Part shown: positions 35,694 through 44,276 of the stretch, in pieces
Numbering within the stretch: position 1 is the stretch's first letter
Layout: every line of letters starts with the position of its first letter
From: JADJOY01 sp016713535 [NCBI: Deltaproteobacteria bacterium]
GTDB taxonomy: Bacteria > JADJOY01
NCBI GenBank assembly: GCA_016713535.1
Contig: JADJOY010000036.1
Span: 1-52,040, forward strand
Direction of reading: 5' to 3'
Length of the DNA stretch: 52,040 bases
Made by a program: the position numbers and the translations under genes
Notes under the pieces: generated by a model
What the model was told of the DNA's origin: nothing
Seen by the model: the letters and a program-made list of their open reading frames with translations, nothing else
Database searches by the model: none

Positions 35694-37460
35694 CACGCCC
35701 AGCGGTGCTGGAGGGCGGCGCTCCGTTGCCGCCGCGGCGCTCGTTGCCGCCGCGGCCGCGAAGGATCGCGGCCCTCCAGCCGAGCGTCGGCTCCCGAATG
35801 GAGGGGCACGCGTCGCGTGCCCGGCGAAACGCTTCCGCGCATCGCATCGGCGGCGCGCTCGATCACGGATCGAGCCTGGCGCGGCCAGCGGTGCTGGAGG
35901 GCGGCGCTCCGTCGCGGCGGCCGCGAAGGATCGCGGCCCTCCAGCCGAGCGTCGACTCCCGAATGGAGGGGCACGCGTCGCGTGCCCGGCAAACGCTTCC
36001 GCGCATCGCATCGGCGGCGCGCTCGATCACGGATCGAGCCTGGCGCGGCCAGCGGGGTGGGGGCGGCGCTCCGTCGCGCGCGGCCGCGAAGGATCGCGGC
36101 CCTCCAGCCGAGCGTCGACTCCGGAACGGAGGGCACGCGTCGCGTGCCCGGCGAAACGCTTCCGCGCATCACATCGGCGGCGCGCTCGATCACGGATCGA
36201 GCCTGGCGCGGCCAGCGGGGCTGGAGGGCGGCGCTCCGTTGCCGCCGCGGCGCTCGTTGCCGCCGCGGCCGCGAAGGATCGCGGCCCTCCAGCCGAGCGT
36301 CGGCTCCGGAACGGAGGGCACGCGTCGCGTGCCCGGCGAAACGCTTCCGCGCATCGCATCGGCGGCGCGCTCGATCACGGATCGAGCCTGGCGCGGCCAG
36401 CGGGGCTGGAGGGCGGCGCTCCGTCGCCGCCGCGCTTTGCCGCCGCGGCGCTCGTTGCCGCGGCCGCGAAGGATCGCGGCCCTCCAGCCGAGCGTCGGCT
36501 CCGGAACGGAGGGGCGCGCGTCGCGTGCCCGGCGAAACGCTTCCGCGCATCGCATCGGCGGCGCGCTCGATCACGGATCGAGCCTGGCGCGGCCAGCGGG
36601 GCTGGAGGGCGGCGCTCGTCGCGGCGGCCGCAGGATCGCGCCCTCCAGCCAGCGTCGCCGCGGAGGGCGCGCGCGTGCCGGCAACGCTGCCCCCGGGGGC
36701 GCTGACCGGCAGCCGGGGCAGGGCTGGAGGGCGGCGCTCGTCGCGGCGGCCGCGAAGGATCGCGGCCCTCCAGCCGAGCGTCGACTCCGCAATGGAGGGG
36801 CACGCGTCGCGTGCCCGGCGAAACGCTTCCGCGCATCGCATCGGCGGCGCGCTCGATCACGGATCGAGCCTGGCGCGGCCAGCGGGGCTGGAGGGCGGCG
36901 CTCGTCGCGGCGGCCGCGAAGGATCGCGGCCCGCCAGCCGAGCGTCGACTCCCGAATGGAGGGGCACGCGTCGCGTGCCCGGCGAAACGCTTCCGCGCAT
37001 CACATCGGCGGCGCGCTCGATCACGGATCGAGCCTGGCGCGGCCAGCGGGGCTGGAGGGCGGCGCTCCGTCGCCGCCGCGGCGCTCGTCGCGGCGGCCGC
37101 GAAGGATCGCGGCCCTCCAGCCGAGCGTCGGCTCCGGAACGGAGGGGCGCGCGTCGCGTGCCCGGCGAAACGCTTCCGCGCATCGCATCGGCGGCGCGCT
37201 CGATCACGGATCGAGCCTGGCGCGGCCAGCGGGGCTGGGCGGCGCCGTGCCGCCGCGGCGCTCGTGCGGCGGCCGCGAAGGATCGCGGCCCTCCACCCGA
37301 TCGTCCGGAGGGGCACGCGTCGCGTGCCCGGCGAAACGCTTCCGCGCATCACATCGGCGGCGCGCTCGATCACGGATCGAGCCTGGCGCGGCCAGCGGTG
37401 CTGGGAGGGCGGCGCTCCGTCGCCGGCGCGGCGGCCGCGAAGGATCGCGGCCCGCCAGCC
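35694..37460. repeat. ~10-copy tandem array of ~165-bp double-hairpin units
   Basis: Each ~160-180-bp unit contains GCGGCCAGCGGGGCTGGAGG, the hairpin GGCCGCGAAGGATCGCGGCC followed by CTCCAGCCGAGCGTCG, then GGAGGGGCACGCGTCGCGTG plus CCCGGCGAAACGCTTCCGCG, and finally CGATC-acg-GATCG with flanks. Units start near 35697, 35880, 36046, 36208, 36390, 36590, 36720, 36880, 37043, 37220 and 37390. The unit at ~36600-36720 is riddled with single-base losses. The array fills the gap between two convergent genes. The open frames (up to 636 codons) through it are not genes. Confidence 0.9.
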
Positions 37461-37469
37461 GATCGAGCG

Positions 37470-37497
37470 CGGGCGGGGTCGGGCCCCGCCCCTACGT
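37470..37497 (-). repeat. GTAGGGGC-type hairpin overlapping the epimerase stop codon
   Basis: On the minus strand this reads CGTAGGGGCGGGGCCCGACC followed by CCGCCC, a stem like those at 5127, 6804 and 44253. The TAG stop codon of the epimerase gene (37492-37494) is the TAG of GTAGGGGC, so the element has supplied or overwritten the gene end. Confidence 0.6.
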
Positions 37498-38447
37498 CCC
37501 GCGCGCGGCGCGGGCCCACTCGACGTAGCGCTCGAGGCCCTCGCGCAGCCCGATCCTGGGCTCGTAGCCGGTCAGGCTCGTCACCTTGGTGAGATCGGCG
37601 AGGAGTCCCGCACGTCGCCCGCCCGCGAATCGACGTGGCGCGGCGCGATCGTGGTGCCCAGGATGTCCTGGATGTGGCCCAGCATCTCGAGGAGGCTGGT
37701 GCGCGCACCCGCGGCCACGTTCATCGCCTCACCCGCCGCCTTGGGCGCCTCCAGGGCGCGCAGGTTCGCGTCGACGACGTTGGCGATGTAGGTGAAGTCG
37801 CGGGTCTGGCCGCCGTCGCCGTGGATCTCCGGCGGCTCGCCGTCGAGGAGCGCGAACGTGAACTTGGGGATCACCGCCGCGTACTGCGAGCTCGGGTCCT
37901 GGCGGGGCCCGAACACGTTGAAGTAGCGCAGACACACCGTCTCGAAGCCGTAGAGCTCGAAGAAGAGCCGCGCGTAGACCTCGCCGGCGAGCTTGGTGAG
38001 CGCGTACGGCGAGCGTGGGTTGGTCGGCATCCCCTCGTGCTTCGGCAACGTCGGCGAGTTGCCGTACACGGAGGACGAGCTCGCCTGCACCATGCGCCGC
38101 ACCTTCGCGTCGCGCGCCGCCACCAGCAGGTTGAGCGTGCCATCGACGTTTGCGGCGTTGGACGCGATCGGGTCGCGCACCGAACGTGGCACGCTCGGCA
38201 GCGCCGCCTGATGGAGCACGCCCTCGATGCCCTCGACGGCGCGCCGACAGGTCTCGAAGTCGGCGATCGAGCCTTCCATCAGCTCGAAGCGCCCGGGCGC
38301 CGCGCCCGCGCTCACCAGCTCGAGGTTGGCGCGCTTGCCGGTCGAGAAGTCGTCGAGGACGCGCACGAAGTGGCCGTCGCCGAGCAGCCGCTCGACGAGG
38401 TGCGAACCGATGAAGCCGGCCCCGCCCGTGACCAGCACCCGCATCAT
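37492..38447 (-). CDS. WbpP-like NAD-dependent nucleotide-sugar epimerase (frameshift)
   Basis: About 317 residues from ATG 38447. The Rossmann motif MRVLVTGGAGFIGSHLVERLL, VLDDFSTGKRANLE, VLHQAALPSVPRSVRDP, the catalytic SSSSVYG...SPYALTK (Ser, Tyr-x-x-x-Lys) and RYFNVFGPRQDPSSQYAAVIPKF match short-chain 4-epimerases of the WbpP/UDP-GlcNAc(A) type. These make precursors for LPS or capsule. Near 37602 one base is missing from a CCC run. After correction the C-terminus reads GDVRDSLADLTKVTSLTGYEPRIGLREGLERYVEWARAARGT to TAG. It overlaps the glutaredoxin stop by ATGA, so the two genes form an operon. The exact sugar substrate is not known. Confidence 0.85.
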
Positions 38448-38707
38448 GCGCCCTCCCCGGCCACCAGCGCCGCGAGCTTGCCCTCGGTGTCGAGCATGCG
38501 CAGCTCCTCGTAGCCGCCGATCGCACGCTCTCCGATGAAGATCTGCGGCACGGTGCGGCGCCCGGTGGTCTGGCGCAGCCACGCGCGCAGGTCGTCGTTG
38601 CCGGTGGTGTCGATCTCCTCGAACGCCACACCGCGAGTCTTGAGCAGGTGCTTGGCGGCGGTACAGAAACCGCACCAATCGGACGTGTAGATCTTGACGG
38701 GTTGCAT
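38444..38707 (-). CDS. grxC: Glutaredoxin (GrxC type)
   Basis: 87 residues from ATG 38707: MQPVKIYTSDWCGFCTAAKH, LLKTRGVAFEEIDTTGND, RRTVPQIFIGERAIGGYEEL. The CxxC active site is CGFC; TVPQIFI with the cis-Pro and the GG(Y/C)(D/E)EL glutathione-binding motif are standard. It reduces disulfides using glutathione in the cytoplasm. Its stop overlaps the start codon of the epimerase gene. Why a glutaredoxin is coupled to a sugar epimerase is not evident. The upstream extension in the same frame is low-quality sequence and is rejected as coding. Symbol by similarity. Confidence 0.88.
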   Translation of the reverse strand: MQPVKIYTSDWCGFCTAAKHLLKTRGVAFEEIDTTGNDDLRAWLRQTTGRRTVPQIFIGERAIGGYEELRMLDTEGKLAALVAGEGA

Positions 38708-39006
38708 CGGGTTCCTCACGCGGGTTGCGCAAGCTAACAGCCGCGCACGGTGTCGTCTCTGCGAAGCTTTCGAACGATCCGTGACCTGGGTCGTGAAGCG
38801 TCGCGATCGGTTCGGGTGACTGGGCATTTCCTGCCCGTCGCTTCCGCCGGCGCGGGCCTCGACGCGGCGCGTGGGGACCGCATTCACCTGACATCGTTGA
38901 CGTTATCCCGCAGCGTGCCAAGCGCGCACCGTCGGCACCAGGGTTGCTCGACGAGATCTCCTCGCGACGGGCCCGCCTCGCGGAACCGCCGCGCTCGAGG
39001 TGCGCG
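38708..39006. other. Divergent intergenic region
   Basis: About 300 bp between the divergent glutaredoxin and chemoreceptor genes. I see no conserved gene, RNA or repeat element of the main families here. Both promoters should be in this gap, but no convincing -35/-10 pair was found. Confidence 0.4.
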
Positions 39007-40695
39007 ATGAAGCGGCTCACGGACGTCCGTCTCGGCGTCAAGCTCGTGGTGGGGTTCGGCATGGCGAGCATCATCACTCTCGCCGTGGGAGGCGTGGGGC
39101 TCTACGGCGCGCGACGGCTCGACGCCGCGCTCGACGAGATCGGGCGGGTTCGAATGCCGAGCCTGCTGACCTTGCAGGTCATCAGCCGAACCCAGATGGA
39201 GGTCGGGCGCGTGGAGCGCACCCTCTTGATCGCCGGTCTCGATCAGAAGGTGCTCGACGCTCAGACCAAGCGTCTCGGCGACGTGTGGCAGAGGATCGAG
39301 GGTGCGTGGAAGGCCTACGAGGCGCTGCCGCAGACCACCGAGGAGGCGGCGCTGTGGAAGGAGTTCGTGCCCCGCTGGGAGGAGTGGCGGAAGACGCAGG
39401 ACGAAGTCCTCGGCCTGGTGCGCGGCGACCGCATGGACGAGGCGCGCACGCTCTCGCTGGGCGCCGCGCGGGATCGGTTCCGCGCCGCCGAGGAGCTGCT
39501 CGGGAAGCTCATCACGCTCCAGGACGAGGTCGCTCAGGCCGAAGGGCTCGCGGCGGACGCGATGGTGGCATGGATCGAGCGCCTCTCGATCGGGATGACC
39601 GTGGCCGGGGTCGCGCTGGCGCTGCTGCTCGGGGTCGCGATCACGCGCATGATCACGCGCGTGCTGAACGAGGTCGTGCGCAAGGCCGAGGTCGCGGCCG
39701 ACGGCGACCTCACGGTGCGCGTCGAGGTGCGCGGCAACGACGAGCTCGGCCGGATGGGGGGCGCGCTCAACCGGATGATGGAGCGCTTCGACACCACCAT
39801 GACGGAGGTCCGGGATGCCGCCGACCAGACCGCCGGCGCCGCAGCACAGCTCGCCTCCGGCAGCGACGAGCTCAGCTCGGGCGCGCAGGAGCAGGCCGCG
39901 TCGCTGGAGGAGACGGCGTCCTCGATGGAAGAGATGACGGCGACCGTCAAGCAGAACGCCGCCAACGCGCGCCAGGCGAGCGACATGGCGGCGGGTGCCA
40001 AGCGCGACGCCGAGCAGGGCGGCGCGGTGGTGAGCGAGGCGGTGGCCTCGATGCAGGCGATCACCGCCGCGTCGCGGCAGATCGCGGAGATCACCTCCAC
40101 CATCGAGGAGATCGCGTTCCACACCAACCTGCTGGCGCTCAACGCGGCCGTCGAGGCCGCGCGCGCGGGGGATCAGGGGCTCGGGTTCGCGGTGGTGGCG
40201 AACGAGGTCCGCGAGCTGGCGCAGCGCTCCGCCGCGGCGTCGAAGGAGATCAAGGGGCTCATCACCGACACCGTCTCGAAGGTCCGCGAGGGTGCCGTCC
40301 ACGTGAACCGCACGGGCGAGACCCTCTCCGGCATCGTGCGCGAGGTCACGCACGTGGCGGACCTGGTGGCGGAGATCGCGGCGGCGTCCGCCGAGCAGTC
40401 GACCGGCATCGACCAGATCACCAAGGCGATCACGCAGATGGACGGTGTGACGCAGGCGAACTCGGCGCAGACCGAGCAGATCGCGGCGACCTCGCAGACG
40501 CTCGCATCGCAGGCCGAGCAGCTCTCCGCGCAGGTCGCGCAGTTCAAGCTCAGCGGTGGTCACGGAGCGCGCGACACACGCGCGTCCGTCGCCGCCGCCA
40601 ACAAGAGCGCGGCGCGCAAGCTGAGGAGCGTGCGCACGCTCGAAGCGGCACCGGCGTCGACGCCGGACGAACGGGACGTCCAGGAAGCGGCATGA
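39007..40695 (+). CDS. Methyl-accepting chemotaxis protein
   Basis: 562 residues from ATG 39007; an in-frame start at 38944 is possible but has a poor N-terminus. The first membrane helix is KLVVGFGMASIITLAVGGVGLYG. A periplasmic four-helix-bundle sensor (4HB_MCP type, ~residues 30-190) and a second helix (IERLSIGMTVAGVALALLLGVAIT) follow, then HAMP (RMITRVLNEVVRKAEVAADGDLTVRVEVRGNDELGRMGGALNRMM). The cytoplasmic signalling domain has the hairpin tip IEEIAFHTNLLALNAAVEAARAGDQGLGFAVVANEVRELAQRSA. Compared with the usual IAFQTN..AGEQGRGF, it has H for Q, D for E and L for R. No CheA/CheW genes are nearby, so it must feed an unlinked pathway. Adaptation sites are probably intact (ASLEETASSMEEMT). 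Confidence 0.93.
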   Translation: MKRLTDVRLGVKLVVGFGMASIITLAVGGVGLYGARRLDAALDEIGRVRMPSLLTLQVISRTQMEVGRVERTLLIAGLDQKVLDAQTKRLGDVWQRIEGAWKAYEALPQTTEEAALWKEFVPRWEEWRKTQDEVLGLVRGDRMDEARTLSLGAARDRFRAAEELLGKLITLQDEVAQAEGLAADAMVAWIERLSIGMTVAGVALALLLGVAITRMITRVLNEVVRKAEVAADGDLTVRVEVRGNDELGRMGGALNRMMERFDTTMTEVRDAADQTAGAAAQLASGSDELSSGAQEQAASLEETASSMEEMTATVKQNAANARQASDMAAGAKRDAEQGGAVVSEAVASMQAITAASRQIAEITSTIEEIAFHTNLLALNAAVEAARAGDQGLGFAVVANEVRELAQRSAAASKEIKGLITDTVSKVREGAVHVNRTGETLSGIVREVTHVADLVAEIAAASAEQSTGIDQITKAITQMDGVTQANSAQTEQIAATSQTLASQAEQLSAQVAQFKLSGGHGARDTRASVAAANKSAARKLRSVRTLEAAPASTPDERDVQEAA

Positions 40696-40840
40696 CCAGC
40701 GGACCGCCGAGCCCGAGGCGGTGGCCCGTCCGGCGTTCGCCTCTGGCCGCCGCGCAGGTCTGGAGGGCGCGCCTCTGGCGCGCCGTGCCGACATCGCCGG
40801 TGCGCCGCGGAGGCGGTGCGGCGGCGGCGCCCGCGGCCGT

Positions 40841-42931
40841 TCAGGCGGCCGGCGTGTACGGCACTCCGAGCTGATCGAACAGGAACGCGTACACGTCCGC
40901 GCCCTCCTCGATCAGCTCGTCGAGCGCGGTGCCCATGCCGTGGCCGGAGCTCTCGCTGCTGCGAAGCAAGACGGGTAGACCCGACGTGCTCGCCGCCTGC
41001 AGCCGCGCCGTCATCTTGCGCGAGTGCGCCGGGTTCACGCGGCCATCGTTCTCGCCCACCGGGAAGAGCACTGCCGGATAGCGCGTGCCGTCGACGGCGC
41101 GGTGATACGGCGAATAGCCGTGGAGCGCCGCGAACTGCGCCGCGTCCTTCACGGTGCCGAACTCGGTGACGTTGAAGGCGCCGTTGGGGTCGAGCTCGAC
41201 GCGCACCATGTCGAAGATCCCGACGTGGGCGAGCACCACCCGGAAGAGCTCGGGGCGCTGCGTGAGCGCGGCCCCCATCAGGAGCCCGCCGTTGCTGCCG
41301 CCCTGGATCGCGAGGCGCTCGCGGCTGGTGTAGCCGCGCTCGACCAGGTGCTCGGCGGCGGCGAGGAAGTCGTCGAACACGTTCTGCTTGTTGGTGAGCG
41401 CGCCCGCCTTGTGCCACTCCTCGCCGTATTCGCCGCCGCCGCGCAGGTTGGCGAGCACCCACACGCCTCCTTGCTCGAGCCACGTGAGGCGCCCGGCGCG
41501 GAAGCTCGGCGACAGGTTCACGCCATAGCCGCCGTAACCGTAGAGCAGCGTCGGGTTCGCGCCGTCGAGCGCCGTGCCCTTGCGGCGCACGATGCTGAGC
41601 GGCACGCGGGTACCGTCGCGCGAGGTCGCGAAGTCTCGCGACACCTCGAACGCCGAGAAGTCGGCCAGCGAGGTCACGGCGAGCGCCGTGGGGCTCACGG
41701 CGCCGCTCGCGCCGTCGGCCCGGAACCACGCGGGCGGTGTCAGGAAGCTCTGCGCGCGATAGAGCAGCTCGCCGCCGTCGAGCGCCACGACCTCGGCCAC
41801 CGACGAGACCGGCTCGAGGGCGATCTCGCACGCGGCGCCATCCTCCACCGCGAACGAGCGCAGGTGCGACGGCCCGCCATCGACGTACGCCACGTGGATC
41901 CGCGACGCCGAGGCCGCCACGTGATCGATCGATGCGTCGCACTCGGGGACCGCGACGCGGGCCTCGGCGAGGACGGGGCGCGCCAGCGGCGCACGCAGGA
42001 TCCGGCCACGCGGCGCCCCCTTCCGCGAGACCAGGAACAGATCACCGCCCTCGCCGAGGAGCGCGTCGGTCACCTCGTCCTCGAAGCGCGTGACCTGGAC
42101 CGGCTCGCCGGCCGCGCCGTCGTGCGGCACCAGCCAGTGCGCGTATTCGCCGCCGTCGCCGTTGGCGACCGTGACGAGCGTCCGGTCGACGCCGCGCCGG
42201 GTATCGAGGCGGATCTCCGCGATGCGCGGGAACTCCCGCCCGATCACGTAGCGGTCGCGCGCCGCGTCCTCGCCGAGACGGTGAAAGTAGACCTGCTGGA
42301 AGAAGCACAGGTCCTCGGGCGGGCGCTCGCCCTCGCGTGGATAGCGCGTGTACCAGAAGCCGCTCGCGTCGGCGTTCCACGCCAAGCTGCCGCCGCCGGT
42401 CGGGTACGTCACGCGCGGGATGCGGTCGCCGAGCTCGCGCCCCGACTCGACGTCGAAGACGTGGACCGTGCCGTCCTCGCTGCCGTCGCGAGAGAGCGCG
42501 ACCGCCACGTAGCGCCCGTCGAGCGACGGCACGTGGAAGTCGATGGCGATCGCGCCGCCCGCGTCGAGCACGTTCGGGTCGACGATCGCCCGCTCGCTGG
42601 CGAGATCGTCGGCCGAGGCGAGCCACACCAGGAGCGGCTGCTGCTTGGGCGGCTCGTGCTTGATCGCGAACAAGGCACCGGGGCGGGCGGCCAGCGCGAA
42701 GTAGTCCGGCGAGACCGACGTGGCGAGCTCCGCCACCCGCACGCGGATCGCGGCGCGCGCCGGGATCGCGTCGAGCACTGCACGGGTGTGACGGTTCTGC
42801 GCCGCTACCCACGCCCGCACCTCGTCGCTCGCGCTCTCCTCGAGCCAGCGGTACGGATCGTCGACCGTGACGCCGTGATGGACGTCGACCACTGGCCGGA
42901 CCGGTGTCTGTGGAGGCTGGGAAGTCGTCAT
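40841..42931 (-). CDS. Prolyl oligopeptidase family serine peptidase
   Basis: 696 residues, intact, from ATG 42931. The N-terminal helix plus beta-propeller (DVHHGVTVDDPYRWLEESASDEVRAWVAAQN, HVFDVESGRELGDRIPRVTYP, GSLAWNADASGFWYTRYP) is the POP gating domain. The C-terminal alpha/beta-hydrolase has TLLYGYGGYGVNLSPSF, the nucleophile Ser546 in IQGGSNGGLLMGA, the acid in FPVGENDGRVNPAHS and His664 in SSGHGMG. It should cleave short peptides after proline. There is no signal peptide, so it is probably cytosolic. The open extension to 43528 overlaps the divergent fic gene and is rejected. Confidence 0.94.
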   Translation of the reverse strand: MTTSQPPQTPVRPVVDVHHGVTVDDPYRWLEESASDEVRAWVAAQNRHTRAVLDAIPARAAIRVRVAELATSVSPDYFALAARPGALFAIKHEPPKQQPLLVWLASADDLASERAIVDPNVLDAGGAIAIDFHVPSLDGRYVAVALSRDGSEDGTVHVFDVESGRELGDRIPRVTYPTGGGSLAWNADASGFWYTRYPREGERPPEDLCFFQQVYFHRLGEDAARDRYVIGREFPRIAEIRLDTRRGVDRTLVTVANGDGGEYAHWLVPHDGAAGEPVQVTRFEDEVTDALLGEGGDLFLVSRKGAPRGRILRAPLARPVLAEARVAVPECDASIDHVAASASRIHVAYVDGGPSHLRSFAVEDGAACEIALEPVSSVAEVVALDGGELLYRAQSFLTPPAWFRADGASGAVSPTALAVTSLADFSAFEVSRDFATSRDGTRVPLSIVRRKGTALDGANPTLLYGYGGYGVNLSPSFRAGRLTWLEQGGVWVLANLRGGGEYGEEWHKAGALTNKQNVFDDFLAAAEHLVERGYTSRERLAIQGGSNGGLLMGAALTQRPELFRVVLAHVGIFDMVRVELDPNGAFNVTEFGTVKDAAQFAALHGYSPYHRAVDGTRYPAVLFPVGENDGRVNPAHSRKMTARLQAASTSGLPVLLRSSESSGHGMGTALDELIEEGADVYAFLFDQLGVPYTPAA

Positions 42932-43063
42932 GGTCGCTCCGTCCGATCGTTCGCGCGCGCGCGGCGCGGCTGCGGCGCGGACGCGGCCCGCCGCGACGCG
43001 ATCCGCGAGCGTACCGCGAAGGGCGAGCGCGGAGCATCGTCCGCGATGCCTGCACCGACCGCG

Positions 43064-43092
43064 TTGCGGGTGCGGCGAATCGGACCTACATT
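43064..43092 (+). promoter_or_regulatory. Candidate sigma-70 promoter of the fic gene
   Basis: TTGCGG (43064-43069) and TACATT (43087-43092) are spaced by 17 bp. They match three of six and four of six consensus bases. A start about 7 bp downstream would give a leader of only ~15-20 nt, within the inverted repeat that covers the start codon. This is a weak prediction in GC-rich DNA. Confidence 0.35.
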
Positions 43093-43115
43093 CTCCGCAC
43101 ATCGAGCGGAGAATG
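43089..43115 (+). promoter_or_regulatory. Perfect 10-bp inverted repeat covering the fic start codon
   Basis: CATTCTCCGC (43089-43098) and GCGGAGAATG (43106-43115) are perfect complements with a 7-nt loop. The right arm contains both the ribosome-binding sequence GGAG and the ATG; the left arm overlaps the candidate -10. As RNA it would hide the start site. As DNA it is a dyad suitable for a dimeric repressor. Confidence 0.6.
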
Positions 43116-44222
43116 ACAGCGCGGTACATCCACGAACGACGAGACTGGCCGCGGTTCCACTGGGACGACGCCAGCCTCTCGGCTCTCCTCGCCGCTGTCA
43201 GACATCGGCAGGGTCGGCTCGTCGGCCGCCTGGAGGCGCTCGGTTTCCGCCTCCAGGACGAGGCCGTTCTCGCGACGCTCACGCAAGAGGTCGTCACCTC
43301 GAGCGCGATCGAGGGCGGGATTCTCGACCGCCGGCAGGTCCGATCGTCGATCGCGCGACGCCTGGGGATCGACATCGGTGCCTTGGCCCGGGTCGATCGC
43401 GAGGTCGACGGTGTCGTTGAGATGGTCCTCGACGCCACGAGGCGGTTCGACGCCCCCCTCACCGCCGAGCGCCTGTTCGGCTGGCACGCGGCACTCTTCC
43501 CCACCGGGCGTAGTCCTCTGCGACCCATCCGGGTCGGAACCTGGCGCGACGATCGCGATGGGCCGATGCAGGTCGTGTCCGGCCCGATCGGGCGCGAGCG
43601 CGTGCACTACGAAGCACCCGCGGACGAGCGGCTGCCGCGCGAGATGGCGGCGTTCCTCGAGTGGTTCGAAGCTCCGTCCGCCACCGACCCGGTGCTCAGG
43701 GCGGGGCTCGCGCACCTGTGGCTGGTCACGATCCACCCCTTCGACGACGGCAACGGCCGCATCGCGCGTGCGGTCGCCGAGCTGGCGCTCGCGCGCTCCG
43801 ACCGCAGCGCGCGACGCTTCTACAGCATGTCCGCGCAGATCCGCGTGGAGCGCAACGACTACTACGAGATGCTCGAACGGACCCAGAAGGGCACGCTCGA
43901 CGTCACACCGTGGATGGAGTGGTTCCTCTGCTGTCTCGACCGGGCCGCCGCCGGCGCCGAGGCGACGCTCGAGAGCGTCCTCGTGAAGGCGCGGTTCTGG
44001 GAGCGGCACTCGGCGGCAACGCTGAACGCACGGCAACGCCGGATCCTCAACGCGCTGCTCGACGGATTCGAGGGCAAGCTCACGACCTCGAAGTACGCGA
44101 AGATCACCGGCTGCTCCCAGGACACCGCGCTCCGCGACATCGAGGCGCTGATCCACCTCGGGGCGCTCGCGAAGGACGACGCCGGCGGCCGCAGCACCAG
44201 CTACTCGCTGCGAAAGGCGTGA
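43113..44222 (+). CDS. Fic family AMPylase with N-terminal inhibitory helix
   Basis: 369 residues, intact. The N-terminus (YIHERRDWPRFHWDDASLSALLAAVRHRQGRLVGRL) is the DUF4172-type Fic N-domain. The inhibitory motif SSAIEG is at residues 63-68, with Glu67, so this is a class II Fic whose own N-terminal helix blocks ATP binding. The Fic core HPFDDGNGRIAR starts at catalytic His208. The C-terminal ~80 residues (TLNARQRRILNALLDGFEGKLTTSKYAKITGCSQDTALRDIEALIHLGALAKD) form a winged helix, suggesting DNA binding. The enzyme probably transfers AMP to a target protein's hydroxyl group. The start codon lies in a perfect inverted repeat, and with the winged helix this suggests autoregulation. No antitoxin gene is adjacent. 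Confidence 0.92.
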   Translation: MTARYIHERRDWPRFHWDDASLSALLAAVRHRQGRLVGRLEALGFRLQDEAVLATLTQEVVTSSAIEGGILDRRQVRSSIARRLGIDIGALARVDREVDGVVEMVLDATRRFDAPLTAERLFGWHAALFPTGRSPLRPIRVGTWRDDRDGPMQVVSGPIGRERVHYEAPADERLPREMAAFLEWFEAPSATDPVLRAGLAHLWLVTIHPFDDGNGRIARAVAELALARSDRSARRFYSMSAQIRVERNDYYEMLERTQKGTLDVTPWMEWFLCCLDRAAAGAEATLESVLVKARFWERHSAATLNARQRRILNALLDGFEGKLTTSKYAKITGCSQDTALRDIEALIHLGALAKDDAGGRSTSYSLRKA

Positions 44223-44256
44223 GTGCGCCCCCACGAACCGGGTCGCATCCCGTAGC

Positions 44257-44275
44257 GCGGGGGCTCGTCCCCCGC
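44257..44275. terminator. Hairpin between convergent fic and ubiB-like genes
   Basis: GCGGGGG-CTCGT-CCCCCGC lies in the 54-bp gap between two convergent stop codons, preceded by GTAGC. It belongs to the GTAGGGGC-type element set. It could serve as a bidirectional terminator, although no T tract follows. Confidence 0.5.
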
Positions 44276-44276
44276 C

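Noticed and set aside
35611-37791. 614-636-codon frames through the 35.7-37.5 kb array
   Set aside because: Open in several frames and on both strands at once, with a low-complexity product; explained by stop-free GC-rich repeats.
38708-38887. N-terminal extension of the glutaredoxin gene (to 147 residues)
   Set aside because: The extra residues are Arg-rich and lack structure; the ATG at 38707 gives the standard family length and N-terminus.
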